From Winogradskyella marina (lineage in GTDB: Bacteria; Bacteroidota; Bacteroidia; Flavobacteriales; Flavobacteriaceae): a DNA stretch of 64,000 nt. The notes beneath the pieces are model-generated. The model ran no database searches. It was not told where the DNA came from and was given only the letters and a program-made list of their open reading frames with translations. Positions 16,975-25,831 of the stretch are shown piece by piece. The DNA is taken from positions 372,001-436,000 of the forward strand of contig NZ_JADOET010000002.1 in assembly GCF_015645385.1 (NCBI RefSeq). Direction: 5' to 3'. The translations under genes were made by a program, and so were the position numbers. The first letter of the stretch is position 1, and each line of letters begins with the position of its first letter.

Positions 16975-19245
16975 ATGAATCCTTATCTCATTAGTATTAA
17001 ATCGCGATTGAAAACATTATGGCAAAATAAATGGGTGAGAGGCTTACTTATTTTATTCGTTGTAGCGGTATTGTTTTTAATAGGACTTTATATCAGTATA
17101 TATCTCGGTGTATTCGGAAAACTACCAACGTCGGAAGCTATTAGTTCTATTAAACAAGAACAAGCCACACAACTTTTAGATAAGGACGAAAAATTAATAG
17201 GCAAATATTATATCTACGACAGGCAACCTGTAACGTTTGAAGATTTACCTAAACATCTTATTGAAGCTTTAGTTGCTACTGAAGATTCCCGATTTTATGA
17301 GCACGATGGTATAGACAACATCAGCTTAATGCGTGTGTTTGTTAAAAACCTAATTCTTCAAGATAAATCTGCAGGAGGTGGAAGCACTATAACACTTCAA
17401 CTCGCAAAAAACCTTTATGGCAGAAAGAATTATGCAATGTTCAGTATGCTTATTAATAAATTCAAAGAATCTATTGTTGCCAAGCGAATAGAGTCAGTGT
17501 ATTCTAAAGACGAAATTTTAATACTATACCTCAATACAGTTCCATTTTCTGACAATACGTATGGAATAGAAAGTGCATCGCTTAAATTTTTCAATAAATC
17601 TGTAAAAGATATTTCAATTGTTGAAGCCGCAACTTTAGTTGGAACATTAAAAGCCAATACATATTTCAACCCAAGAGTACATGGAACACGTAGTAGAGAT
17701 AGAAGGAATGTGGTCTTAAGTCAAATGGTTAATTACGGATACCTTGCTAAAGACTCATTAGCGTATTATTCAGATCAAGAATTACAATTAGATTATAGAT
17801 CCTTTAATCACGATTTAGGGATAGCACCTTATTTTAGAGCTGCAGTAAAAAAACAACTCAGTTCTATTCTAGACACTTTAAAAACACCTGAAGGAGAAAA
17901 ATATGACCTGTATAAAGATGGTTTAATTATTCATACAACCCTAGATTATAAAATGCAACAGATAGCAGAAGACGCCATGAAAGACCACATGAGCAAGCTT
18001 CAAGCTAATTTTGAAACATCTTATGGTAAGCATTCGCCTTGGGAAACCAATTCTAAATTGCTCAAGAGTGCTATTGCGAAATTAGCCCAAGTAAAAACCT
18101 ATAAGGAGAACGGGTTAACTGAAACTCAAATTAAAGATTCATTAAATGTGAAACGTCCAACGGATGTGTTTAGTTGGAAAGGCGATACCATTAAAAATCT
18201 ATCTACCATAGATAGCTTAAAGCATTATCTTAAATTTTTAAACACCGGAATGTTATCTGTTGAGCCAACTACTGGAGCCGTAAGAACTTATGTCGGAGGT
18301 ATCGATTATCGCTATTTTAAATACGATCATATTTCGCAAAGTGAACGGCAAGTAGGTTCTACCTTTAAACCTTTTGTTTATACTGCTGCCATTGATAACG
18401 ATTTAAGTCCTTGTACTTATTTCTCGTTAAATAAAGTAACCTATACAGACTATGACGATTGGACACCAACCAATTCTGGAAGTGATGACGAAGACCCTTA
18501 TATTAATTACACTTTAGAAAATGCGTTAAGCAACTCTGTTAATACTATTTCTGTGAAGGTTTTAGAGGAGGTAGGAATACCAAAAGTGTTGGAGCAGGTT
18601 GAAAAAATGGGAATTTCTAAAGCACTACCTAACGAGCCATCGTTAGCCTTAGGTGTTGCAGAAATTAGTTTGAAAGACTTAACAGGTGCATATGCTAGTT
18701 ATCTTAATAAAGGCAAATCTGTAACTCCATATTATATCACAAAGATTGAAGATAAATATGGAAATGTCATAGCGACTTTTGAACCTGAAATTTCAGAGAA
18801 AGAAGCGTATAGTGAATTTACAAGACAAGTCCTTTTAGAAATGATGAAATCTACTGTTAATAAAGGCACTGCATCACGAATAAGAAGTACCTATGGTTTA
18901 AAAAATGACATTGCCGGAAAAACAGGAACAACACAAGACAATAAAGATGGTTGGTTTGTTGGCTTAACACCAAACTTAGTAACTATAACTTGGGTAGGAA
19001 ACGACAATCACAGTATAGGATTTAAATCTACAGGAATGGGTCAAGGTGCTAATTCTGCCTTACCTATTTTTGCAAAGTTTTATCAGAAACTAAATAACGA
19101 TAGTGACTTTAGACCTATAACAAGTGCGCAATTTGAAACACCTTCAGAACAGGTTTTAACCGCCTTAGATTGCGAACCCACAAAACGCGATGGTTTTATT
19201 AAACGCCTGTTTAAGAAAAAGAACAAAAAGAAAAGTTTTAATTAA
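16975..19245 (+). CDS. Class A penicillin-binding protein (PBP1A type): transglycosylase/transpeptidase
   Basis: A 756-residue bifunctional peptidoglycan synthase of the inner membrane. A cytoplasmic N-terminus is followed by one transmembrane helix at about 24-46 (LLILFVVAVLFLIGLYIS). The GT51 glycosyltransferase domain (about 60-240) has EALVATEDSRFYEHDG with the catalytic Glu, then GGGSTITLQLAKNL. The transpeptidase domain (about 400-720) has the SxxK motif in STFKPFVYTAA, SxN in LSNSVNT and KTG in GKTGTTQDN. It ends in a lysine-rich tail (RLFKKKNKKK). This is probably the main class A PBP; pbpC near the end of the window is the 1C-type paralogue. A bidirectional terminator follows. Confidence 0.95.
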   Translation: MNPYLISIKSRLKTLWQNKWVRGLLILFVVAVLFLIGLYISIYLGVFGKLPTSEAISSIKQEQATQLLDKDEKLIGKYYIYDRQPVTFEDLPKHLIEALVATEDSRFYEHDGIDNISLMRVFVKNLILQDKSAGGGSTITLQLAKNLYGRKNYAMFSMLINKFKESIVAKRIESVYSKDEILILYLNTVPFSDNTYGIESASLKFFNKSVKDISIVEAATLVGTLKANTYFNPRVHGTRSRDRRNVVLSQMVNYGYLAKDSLAYYSDQELQLDYRSFNHDLGIAPYFRAAVKKQLSSILDTLKTPEGEKYDLYKDGLIIHTTLDYKMQQIAEDAMKDHMSKLQANFETSYGKHSPWETNSKLLKSAIAKLAQVKTYKENGLTETQIKDSLNVKRPTDVFSWKGDTIKNLSTIDSLKHYLKFLNTGMLSVEPTTGAVRTYVGGIDYRYFKYDHISQSERQVGSTFKPFVYTAAIDNDLSPCTYFSLNKVTYTDYDDWTPTNSGSDDEDPYINYTLENALSNSVNTISVKVLEEVGIPKVLEQVEKMGISKALPNEPSLALGVAEISLKDLTGAYASYLNKGKSVTPYYITKIEDKYGNVIATFEPEISEKEAYSEFTRQVLLEMMKSTVNKGTASRIRSTYGLKNDIAGKTGTTQDNKDGWFVGLTPNLVTITWVGNDNHSIGFKSTGMGQGANSALPIFAKFYQKLNNDSDFRPITSAQFETPSEQVLTALDCEPTKRDGFIKRLFKKKNKKKSFN

Positions 19246-19264
19246 GTTCTTATTGAACATAAAA

Positions 19265-19298
19265 AAAACCTGTCTAAATTTTAATCTAGACAGGTTTT
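19265..19298. terminator. Bidirectional intrinsic terminator
   Basis: AAAACCTGTCTA (19265-19276) pairs with TAGACAGGTTTT (19287-19298), a 12-bp perfect stem with a 10-nt loop. It lies between the convergent PBP gene and the DUF3078 gene. Confidence 0.9.
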
Positions 19299-19319
19299 CT
19301 GTTTTATACTTGGCTGTTA

Positions 19320-20228
19320 TTAAAACTTGTAGCTTAAACCAAGTGTATAATAAGATTGTAAGTTGTTATCGGCATCAGCTAAGTCTACACCTTGAACATT
19401 TGCAGCTTCTTGTTGGTTGCTTCTTAAACCAAAATCAAAACCAACACCAATCATTTTCCACAATGTATAACCGAAAGAGTTCGTCCAAGTCCAGTTAGAT
19501 AATTCGCTTGAGTCGTAGCTTTGGAATGTAGAAAAATTGGTTTTAAAGTTAATAGCTCCAATTTGTCTTGTATAGTCTGCTACAATTTTAGCACCAGCAG
19601 AAGATTCAAATGCTGCATCATTATCTGCAAATACAAAGTTGTAGTTTAATGGGTGAATTACGACAACTAAATTTTCAACAGGAGTCCATGTAGCACCAAT
19701 ACCAAGATCTAAGAATCCAGGATCATTAAAGTTGTTTAAAAGTGTCGTTCTGTAATCTGCTAAACCAGATATTGCCCAAGTTTTACTAATGTTTCTACCA
19801 TAAAGAGAAGAGATATTAAAAACATCTGTTCCTTCTTGAAAACTATCATCATCTGTTGGGTCGTTTTTGTCATCAAATTTTACCCAGCTTAGGTTTGTAA
19901 ATAAAGAATTTCTCCAGAAATATTTATCTTCAATTTTATTAGCATAAGCATTAAAAGTAATTCCAAGGTTTCCAGAAGAAAGATCTGGTGTTCCTTGACC
20001 ATACCAATCGTTAAATTTAGACAAGTTACCACCAATAGTACCAAAAGCACCTACTCTCCAACCTGGCAACGCATCAATCTGTGCTTGTAAGGCATCAGCT
20101 TCTGCTTGAAACTTATCTGCTTCTGCTTGTTTTTCAGCTTTTTGAGCTTGTAATTCTTCTTTTGTTTGAGAAAAACCAAAGGTTATAGCAAATAAAAAGA
20201 ATGCTGAAAAAAGTAATTTCTTATTCAT
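19320..20228 (-). CDS. DUF3078 family outer-membrane protein
   Basis: A 302-residue exported protein. The signal peptide is MKKLLF-like (MNKKLLFSAFFLFAITFGFSQ). A short coiled coil (about 22-54, KEELQAQKAEKQAEADKF and onward) follows. The remainder is predicted beta-barrel: it opens with GWRVGAFGTIGGNLSKFNDW, continues in alternating aromatic strands and ends in YYTLGLSYKF with a terminal Phe, as expected for a BAM substrate. This is the layout of the DUF3078 family common in Bacteroidota, whose role is not established. The coiled coil could trimerise it or contact peptidoglycan or the periplasm, but that is a guess. It has its own -7 element and shares the terminator with the PBP gene. Confidence 0.85.
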   Translation of the reverse strand: MNKKLLFSAFFLFAITFGFSQTKEELQAQKAEKQAEADKFQAEADALQAQIDALPGWRVGAFGTIGGNLSKFNDWYGQGTPDLSSGNLGITFNAYANKIEDKYFWRNSLFTNLSWVKFDDKNDPTDDDSFQEGTDVFNISSLYGRNISKTWAISGLADYRTTLLNNFNDPGFLDLGIGATWTPVENLVVVIHPLNYNFVFADNDAAFESSAGAKIVADYTRQIGAINFKTNFSTFQSYDSSELSNWTWTNSFGYTLWKMIGVGFDFGLRSNQQEAANVQGVDLADADNNLQSYYTLGLSYKF

Positions 20229-20268
20229 AATGTGTTAATGTTTAGTAATTTAAATTTGATTTAATTTG

Positions 20269-20276
20269 CAAATATA
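20269..20276 (-). promoter_or_regulatory. -7 promoter element of the DUF3078 gene
   Basis: TATATTTG on the minus strand is an exact TAnnTTTG. The -33 region is degenerate (TTTTC about 20 nt upstream). It predicts a leader of about 35 nt. Confidence 0.55.
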
Positions 20277-20368
20277 CGTGTTTATATAATTTTGATGAAA
20301 ACTTTGATTGTTTATCACCACTGTAGTTTAGACCAAAAAATTACCAAAAAGTCACATTTTTTTTTGAA

Positions 20369-20875
20369 TTATTTTCTTTTGAAAAGAGGCACTGAAGAAC
20401 ACGCCTCACCAAACATAATAGATTTTGCTATGGGTTTTAATTTTTGAGACAGTAATACTAAGGCATTTGAGGGTACAGGTTTATGAGAACACCCTTTTAT
20501 AATTACAGGTAAACCTTCATACTGTTTAACCTCTAAATTCGAAATAATTTCAGTAAATAAAATAGATTCCAATTCTTCTAATGAACCAATCACAGTCAAT
20601 TTAGCATAAGCTTGCAACTCAATTGAAATAAGCATATAAGCCCAATCTGGTACAATAGCATCGGTTGAACAATGTAAGGCTACATAGCAATCTTGATATT
20701 GCGACCAATTTTGTTCAGAAACAAAAGCTCTAAAGTCTTTTTCTCGTAGTACAAACCCTTCAAGTAACCAATCTTTTATATCAAAGAGAACACGTTCGCC
20801 TATTGGGTAATAGTCCTCTAAATCTATAACTTTTAGCTTGCTGTTTGCAACTCTATTTATAATCTCATCTGCCAT
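20369..20875 (-). CDS. DUF2480 family protein (suf-linked), function unknown
   Basis: A 168-residue soluble protein. It matches the DUF2480 family of Bacteroidota in its opening MADEIINRVANSKLKVIDLEDYY and in DIKDWLLEGFVLREKDFRAF. It carries five Cys/His that could bind a metal or cluster: C63, C69, C129 and H131 in KGCSHKPVP, and C159 in GEACSSVPLFKRK. It is the last gene of the minus-strand run from sufA, after the ABC exporter. DUF2480 genes are typically found at the end of flavobacterial suf operons. A role in iron-sulfur assembly or repair is therefore plausible, but rests only on gene context and the conserved cysteines. Confidence 0.82.
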   Translation of the reverse strand: MADEIINRVANSKLKVIDLEDYYPIGERVLFDIKDWLLEGFVLREKDFRAFVSEQNWSQYQDCYVALHCSTDAIVPDWAYMLISIELQAYAKLTVIGSLEELESILFTEIISNLEVKQYEGLPVIIKGCSHKPVPSNALVLLSQKLKPIAKSIMFGEACSSVPLFKRK

Positions 20876-20892
20876 AATACAAAGATAATTGT

Positions 20893-22728
20893 TTATTGAT
20901 AGCCTTCAGCTTGTAAGGTGAACAATTCAGAATATAAACCTTGCTTTGCCACAAGTTCTTCATGTGTTCCAATTTCTAAAACCTTTCCATGTTCTAAAAC
21001 TAAAATTCTATTTGCTTGGCGAACTGTACTAAATCTGTGCGAAATTATAATACTTGTTTTTCCTTCGGTTAAACCAATAAACCGACCAAAGACTTCACTT
21101 TCTGCTCGTGCATCTAATGCTGAGGTTGGTTCGTCTAAAATCATAACTTCGGCACTTTTCATATATGCTCTGGCCAAAGCCACTTTTTGCCATTGTCCAC
21201 CAGATAATTCTTGGCCATTAGAAAAACGCTTTCCTAATTGCTGATTGTATCCATGTTTTAGTTCTGACACCACTTCGTTAGCCAAACTTAATTCTGCCGC
21301 GTTTATAATTTTATCTTGGTTATTTAATTCGTCAATATTTCCAATGGCGATATTCTCTTTAACGGTAAATTCATACCTAAAGAAATCCTGAAAAATAACT
21401 CCAAAATATTCTTGATACTCTGCAATATTAAAACGATTAATATTGGTGCCATCTAATAATATTTCACCAGAAGTGGGTTCGTAAAAACGCAATAATAATT
21501 TTATTAACGTGGTTTTTCCAGCACCATTTTGTCCAACAAAGGCTAATTTTTCTCCTGCTTTTAGGTTGAACGTGATGCCTTTTAAAATTTCAACTTCCGA
21601 ATTAGGGTACGCAAACCGAACATCCTTAAACTCAAACCCTGTTTTAATTTGTTTAGGAAGCGGCATATCTTCTTTCACTTTTGAAACAATTGAAATGTCT
21701 ATAAAATCGAAATAATCTTTTAAGTATAGAGCACTTTCAGAAATCCGTGTAAATTTTGAAAAGAAATCTTGAAGGTTTCGCATTAAGCGATTAAACGATC
21801 CTGATAAAAACGTTAATTCACCAAGAGTAATGGCTCCCGAAAGCACACGATATATTATAAAAACATACGCTCCGTAATAACTTAAAGACCCTAAAACATT
21901 AAACAAAAAGCCTAGGGCAGACCGTTTAATAGAAAGGGTTTTATTGAGTTGATAATATTCTTCGGACAGATTTTTAAAGCGATCTACAACAAAATCGGTT
22001 AAGCCAAAAAGCTTAATTTCTTTTGCGGTTTTATCATTAGCTCCTATAAATCTTAAATAATCTAATTCGCGTCGTTCAGAGGTCCAGCTTCGTGCTAAAG
22101 AATATTGACGTTGACTAAACCGGACTTCATTTATAAACGAAGGAATAATACTTAGTACCAACAGGATAATTAAATACGGTTCAAAATAAATTAAACCAGC
22201 CACAAGTGTTGCAATAGAAATAGCACTTTGCGCTTGCCCTAAAACATTAGACATTAGTGCAACACGCCCTGTGGTTTGTGTTCTCGCACGTTCTAGCTTA
22301 TCATAAAACTCAGAATCTTCTAATAAACTAATATTAATCTGATTGGTTTTTTTAATGATAGTTACGGAAGTAGCAATATTATACTCATCGCCAAGTAGGC
22401 CATCAGTTAATGAAATGGCTCTACTGATTAAATCGGAAAGGATAATTAAACCAAACTCCATCGCTACATAGGTCCAGAGTGAGTTATAATCAGGAACATC
22501 TAACGAAATCTGTAAAATGATTTCATCAATAATGAGTTTTCCAACCCATAAAATAACAACAGGAAGCAATGCGCCAATAAGTCTACAAAATGCAGATAAT
22601 AGAAAGAGTCCTTTGTTTACTTTCCAGATTTCTTTAAAAAACCTCGGAATATAAACTAAGGCATTAAAAGACGATTTAATACTCGTTTTATTGTCGTCTT
22701 TTAAAGAAGTAGGTGTACGTCTTCGCAT
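20893..22728 (-). CDS. ABC exporter, fused permease and ATPase
   Basis: A 611-residue half-transporter that should act as a homodimer in the inner membrane. Residues about 30-330 hold six membrane spans (for example LFLLSAFCRLIGALLPVVIL and ISIATLVAGLIYFEPYLIIL). Residues about 365-605 are the nucleotide-binding domain, with Walker A GQNGAGKTTLIKLL, signature LSGGQWQKVALARA, Walker B MILDEPTSALD and switch His in IIISHRFSTV. The membrane part resembles ABC exporters with the Q-loop sequence FGVIFQDFFRYEFTVKENI. Substrate is unknown. It is placed between the sufT-like gene (13 bp) and DUF2480 (17 bp), so it is probably co-expressed with the SUF genes. This might mean export of a thiol or metal compound, which is speculative. 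Confidence 0.9.
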   Translation of the reverse strand: MRRRTPTSLKDDNKTSIKSSFNALVYIPRFFKEIWKVNKGLFLLSAFCRLIGALLPVVILWVGKLIIDEIILQISLDVPDYNSLWTYVAMEFGLIILSDLISRAISLTDGLLGDEYNIATSVTIIKKTNQINISLLEDSEFYDKLERARTQTTGRVALMSNVLGQAQSAISIATLVAGLIYFEPYLIILLVLSIIPSFINEVRFSQRQYSLARSWTSERRELDYLRFIGANDKTAKEIKLFGLTDFVVDRFKNLSEEYYQLNKTLSIKRSALGFLFNVLGSLSYYGAYVFIIYRVLSGAITLGELTFLSGSFNRLMRNLQDFFSKFTRISESALYLKDYFDFIDISIVSKVKEDMPLPKQIKTGFEFKDVRFAYPNSEVEILKGITFNLKAGEKLAFVGQNGAGKTTLIKLLLRFYEPTSGEILLDGTNINRFNIAEYQEYFGVIFQDFFRYEFTVKENIAIGNIDELNNQDKIINAAELSLANEVVSELKHGYNQQLGKRFSNGQELSGGQWQKVALARAYMKSAEVMILDEPTSALDARAESEVFGRFIGLTEGKTSIIISHRFSTVRQANRILVLEHGKVLEIGTHEELVAKQGLYSELFTLQAEGYQ

Positions 22729-22741
22729 TTATTGGTTTTAG

Positions 22742-23068
22742 TTAAAGCATTCCAAGCTCTAACCTTGCTTCTTCACTCATTAATTCTTGAGACCAAGGCG
22801 GATCGAAAGTAATTTCGACTTCAGCATCCTTAACCTCATTAATAGATTTTACTTTTTCTTCAACCTCCAATGGTAAGGTTTCTGCTACCGGACAGTTTGG
22901 TGTTGTTAAGGTCATTAATATTTTTACTTCGTAATCTTCGTTTATTAATACATCGTAGATTAAGCCTAATTCGTAGATGTCTACAGGAATTTCTGGATCG
23001 TAAATGGTTTTTATAACTCTAAGAATTTTCTCTCCTAATACTGTTGTGTCTATAGTTGTGTCGCTCAT
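22742..23068 (-). CDS. SufT-like MIP18/DUF59 family Fe-S assembly factor
   Basis: A 108-residue protein of the MIP18 (DUF59) family, whose members help load or mature iron-sulfur proteins. Core motifs are IYDPEIPVDIYELGLIYDV and the reactive-Cys segment TTPNCPVAETLP, then FDPPWSQELMSEEARLELG. I place the start at 23068 (MSDTTIDT); the frame runs further upstream to 23119, but that part reads MIRLRRNDKQPND and falls in a small repeat-like spacer. Location right after sufE supports a SUF-linked job. Confidence 0.9.
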   Translation of the reverse strand: MSDTTIDTTVLGEKILRVIKTIYDPEIPVDIYELGLIYDVLINEDYEVKILMTLTTPNCPVAETLPLEVEEKVKSINEVKDAEVEITFDPPWSQELMSEEARLELGML

Positions 23069-23138
23069 AATATAATGTTTGTCGTTAGGTTGTTTGTCGT
23101 TTCGTCGAAGTCGAATCAACGACTTTACAACAAATAAC

Positions 23139-23561
23139 TTAACTCAGTTGTGTTTGGTATGCAATAGCATACAGTTTTAATTGTTTTATCATGCTTACTA
23201 GGCCATTGGCTCTAGTTGGTGATAAGTGTTCTTTTAGGCCAATTTTATCAATAAAATCGGTATTGGCTTCGATAATTGCTGCTGGGTGCTGATTAGAAAA
23301 TGTTCTAATCAAAATCGCAATAATGCCTTTGGTGATTATGGCGTCGCTATCTGCTGTAAAGTTTACTTTGTCGTCTACCATATTGGCATGAACCCAAACT
23401 TTACTCTGGCAACCTTTTATAATGTTATCTTCAGTTTTATATTTTTCGTCTATTAAAGGTAAGTCTTTACCTAAATCTATCATGTATTGGTAACGTTCCT
23501 CCCAATCTTCAAACATAGAAAACTCATCAATAATTTCGTTTTGTACTTCTTCTATGGTCAT
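23139..23561 (-). CDS. sufE: Sulfur acceptor protein SufE
   Basis: A 140-residue SufE-family protein that takes persulfide sulfur from SufS and passes it to the SufBCD scaffold. The acceptor cysteine is at residue 51 in NIIKGCQSKVWV, the same position as in the E. coli protein. The rest of the fold is visible in KYKTEDNI, TKGIIAILIRTFSNQHPAAI and LSPTRANGLVSMIKQLKLYA. It lies between the META lipoprotein and the sufT-like gene on the same strand. Confidence 0.95.
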   Translation of the reverse strand: MTIEEVQNEIIDEFSMFEDWEERYQYMIDLGKDLPLIDEKYKTEDNIIKGCQSKVWVHANMVDDKVNFTADSDAIITKGIIAILIRTFSNQHPAAIIEANTDFIDKIGLKEHLSPTRANGLVSMIKQLKLYAIAYQTQLS

Positions 23562-23594
23562 AATCTTATTGTTTATTGCAAAATTACAAAATAG

Positions 23595-24416
23595 CTACTG
23601 TTTTATGGTTTTTTCTTTTATGGATAACACTTTATTAACTAATGTTTCAATTTCGCTTGGTGGATTTCCATGATCAAATGTTGGTGTTATATATTCCACA
23701 TCACCTATTTGTATGGCTAAAGTAGCATGAAGCGCTCCATCATATTGATGTTTTTGTGAAGGCGCTTTTAATTCTTGAAGTGATTCTACATCCACATCTT
23801 CTATTAAGGTTTTAAGTTCTTTCCATTGAGCGGCATCTATCGCGTGTTTTTCAATATCTTGAAGTCCTGCATCTTTTGAAATCGAAATGCCATTTTGAGA
23901 TATTAATATAAAATCGAATGATCCTCTTGTTGAGGCTTGGTATTTAACAGCAGTTTTATATGTGTCTTTTGATGTTGTACTTTTTTTAGAAACCACTGAG
24001 GTCGATGAGGCCTTGATTAGGATGGTATCGTTTTCTAATAATGAAACGGCATTTTGATCAATTGAAAATGAGTTTACCGTACGTAATGCTTTTAGCACTG
24101 CATTTTCAATAGACATAATTTCTTTTTGACACAATTTTTTTGAAGCGCCAATACTTCCAAAACTGATACTGTTATGTTCTATAGAATAGTTGCCAAAAAA
24201 ACTATTGCAACCTGCAAATCCATTGACTGTATTTGTTGTAGCATCAAAAGAAATAGCAATTTTGTTGGCAGAAACATCAATACTTCCAACTTGCGTTATA
24301 TAATAGGTTCCTGAAAGTGTTTCTCGCATTTTCTTATTGTTTTCAACCGCTTTTTTAGACGTATCACAAGACGTAACCGTTATTAAAAGTGTAAATAGGC
24401 TTATTATAAATTTCAT
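23595..24416 (-). CDS. META-domain lipoprotein
   Basis: A 273-residue lipoprotein with lipobox LLITVTSC (Cys17). Residues about 32-140 look like a META/HslJ domain: SGTYYITQVGSIDVS, then VNGFAGCNSFFGNYSI and LCQKEIMSIENAVLKALR. Residues about 155-265 form a second globular part with YQASTRGSFDFILISQNG and LHATLAIQIGDVEYITPTF; I do not firmly recognise this half. META proteins are envelope proteins sometimes linked to stress or heat resistance. It sits inside the SUF gene run (between sufS and sufE), so it is likely co-expressed, but no link with cluster assembly is known to me. Confidence 0.8.
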   Translation of the reverse strand: MKFIISLFTLLITVTSCDTSKKAVENNKKMRETLSGTYYITQVGSIDVSANKIAISFDATTNTVNGFAGCNSFFGNYSIEHNSISFGSIGASKKLCQKEIMSIENAVLKALRTVNSFSIDQNAVSLLENDTILIKASSTSVVSKKSTTSKDTYKTAVKYQASTRGSFDFILISQNGISISKDAGLQDIEKHAIDAAQWKELKTLIEDVDVESLQELKAPSQKHQYDGALHATLAIQIGDVEYITPTFDHGNPPSEIETLVNKVLSIKEKTIKQ

Positions 24417-24462
24417 CTTTTAAAGTTTTATACAGAATAAGATACACTTTTAGTGCCAAAGT

Positions 24463-25677
24463 TTAGGACAACATCATAACTGCTTTTTTTAGTGCAGTTA
24501 TAAACGTATCAATTTCTTCTTTGGTATTGTAAAACATAAAGGAAGCACGTACTGTCCCAGGAATCTTATAGAAATCCATAATAGGCTGTGCACAATGATG
24601 ACCTGTACGTACTGCAATGCCCATTTTATCTAAAATGGTTCCAATATCATAAGGGTGAATGTTCCCAACATTAAACGAAATTACAGAGGTTTTTTCTTTG
24701 GCAGTACCGTAAATTTTTAAACCTTCAATCTTTAGTAATTCTGAAGTGCCGTAGTCTAAAAGTTCGTTTTCATAGTTGGCAATAGCATCAAAACTAATGC
24801 TGTTCATATAATCTAAAGCAGCACCAAAAGCAATGCCACCACAGATGTTGGGTGTGCCAGCTTCAAATTTATGTGGCAAACCTGCGTAAGTGGTTTTTTC
24901 AAACGAGACTTCTGCAATCATTTCGCCGCCACCTTGATAAGGTGGTAATTTATTAAGCCATGCTTCTTTGCCGTACAACATACCAACTCCTGTTGGGCCA
25001 CACATTTTATGAGCTGAACAGACATAGAAATCAACATCCAAAGCTTGAACATCGGGTTTTATATGTGGGCAAGATTGTGCGCCATCCACTAAAACTGCCG
25101 CTCCAACAGCATGTGCTTTCTCAATGATTTTTTCAATAGGATTGATAGTCCCTAAAGCATTTGAAATATGATTTACAAAAACCAACTTGGTGTTATCATT
25201 TAAAAGGGCTTCATATTCTGAAAGAATTAATTCGCCATGGTCATTCATGGGTATCACTTTTAAACTTGCACCTGTACGTTCGCAAAGCATTTGCCATGGT
25301 ACAATATTACTGTGATGTTCTAAAGCTGAAACAATAACTTCATCGCCTTTTTTCAAAAGTGACGAAAAGCCGTTGGCCACTAAATTAATACCGTGAGTAG
25401 TACCAGCCGTATAAATAATTTCGTGACTGTGCTTGGCATTAAAATGGTTCTGAATTTTAAGACGCGACTGCTCATAGGCATCCGTAGCTTCTTGACTTAA
25501 GCTATGCACACCTCTGTGAATATTAGCATTATAATTGCTGTAATAATCTACAATGACATCAATAACTTGTTGAGGGGTTTGTGATGTTGCTGCATTATCA
25601 AAATATATAAGTGGTTTCCCGTTCACGGTTCTGTTTAGGATGGGGAAGTCTTGTCTTATGTTTTGTACGTCTAACAT
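24463..25677 (-). CDS. sufS: Cysteine desulfurase SufS
   Basis: A 404-residue PLP enzyme of the SufS/CsdA class that removes sulfur from L-cysteine as a persulfide. The PLP lysine is in SAHKMCGPTGVGMLYG, and the catalytic Cys is at about 362 in RTGHHCAQPIMDF. The N-terminus IRQDFPILNRTVNGKPLIYFD and the motif YYSNYNANIHRGVHSLS are family hallmarks. The gene is separated from sufD by a 154-bp spacer with two inverted repeats and no obvious promoter, so expression from the main suf promoter is likely but may be attenuated there. Confidence 0.97.
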   Translation of the reverse strand: MLDVQNIRQDFPILNRTVNGKPLIYFDNAATSQTPQQVIDVIVDYYSNYNANIHRGVHSLSQEATDAYEQSRLKIQNHFNAKHSHEIIYTAGTTHGINLVANGFSSLLKKGDEVIVSALEHHSNIVPWQMLCERTGASLKVIPMNDHGELILSEYEALLNDNTKLVFVNHISNALGTINPIEKIIEKAHAVGAAVLVDGAQSCPHIKPDVQALDVDFYVCSAHKMCGPTGVGMLYGKEAWLNKLPPYQGGGEMIAEVSFEKTTYAGLPHKFEAGTPNICGGIAFGAALDYMNSISFDAIANYENELLDYGTSELLKIEGLKIYGTAKEKTSVISFNVGNIHPYDIGTILDKMGIAVRTGHHCAQPIMDFYKIPGTVRASFMFYNTKEEIDTFITALKKAVMMLS

Positions 25678-25696
25678 TTATTTCTTTAAATTTAAA

Positions 25697-25771
25697 ACCT
25701 CAAAGGTTTCAGAAACCTTTGAGGTCTGAAGTGTTTCAAAATCTCAAATAGAACTTAACCTATTACAGGTT
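25697..25771. repeat. Dispersed-repeat remnants with hairpins between sufD and sufS
   Basis: ACCTCAAAGGTTT (25697-25709) and AAACCTTTGAGGT (25713-25725) make a perfect 13-bp inverted repeat with a 3-nt loop. A second weaker one is AACCT...AGGTT at 25757-25771. They resemble small repeat units found between genes in flavobacterial genomes. On the minus strand the strong hairpin is followed by a short T-rich stretch, so weak attenuation is possible. Confidence 0.65.
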
Positions 25772-25831
25772 TAATATGCGCTTTTATTCATTATTGGGGT
25801 GAAAATTATGACATTTTTAGACTCGTATTAA

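Noticed and set aside
25697..25725. The 13-bp inverted repeat before sufS as a plain terminator
   Set aside because: Only a short interrupted T stretch follows on the minus strand and sufS is expected to be co-expressed; it looks more like a dispersed repeat than a terminator.
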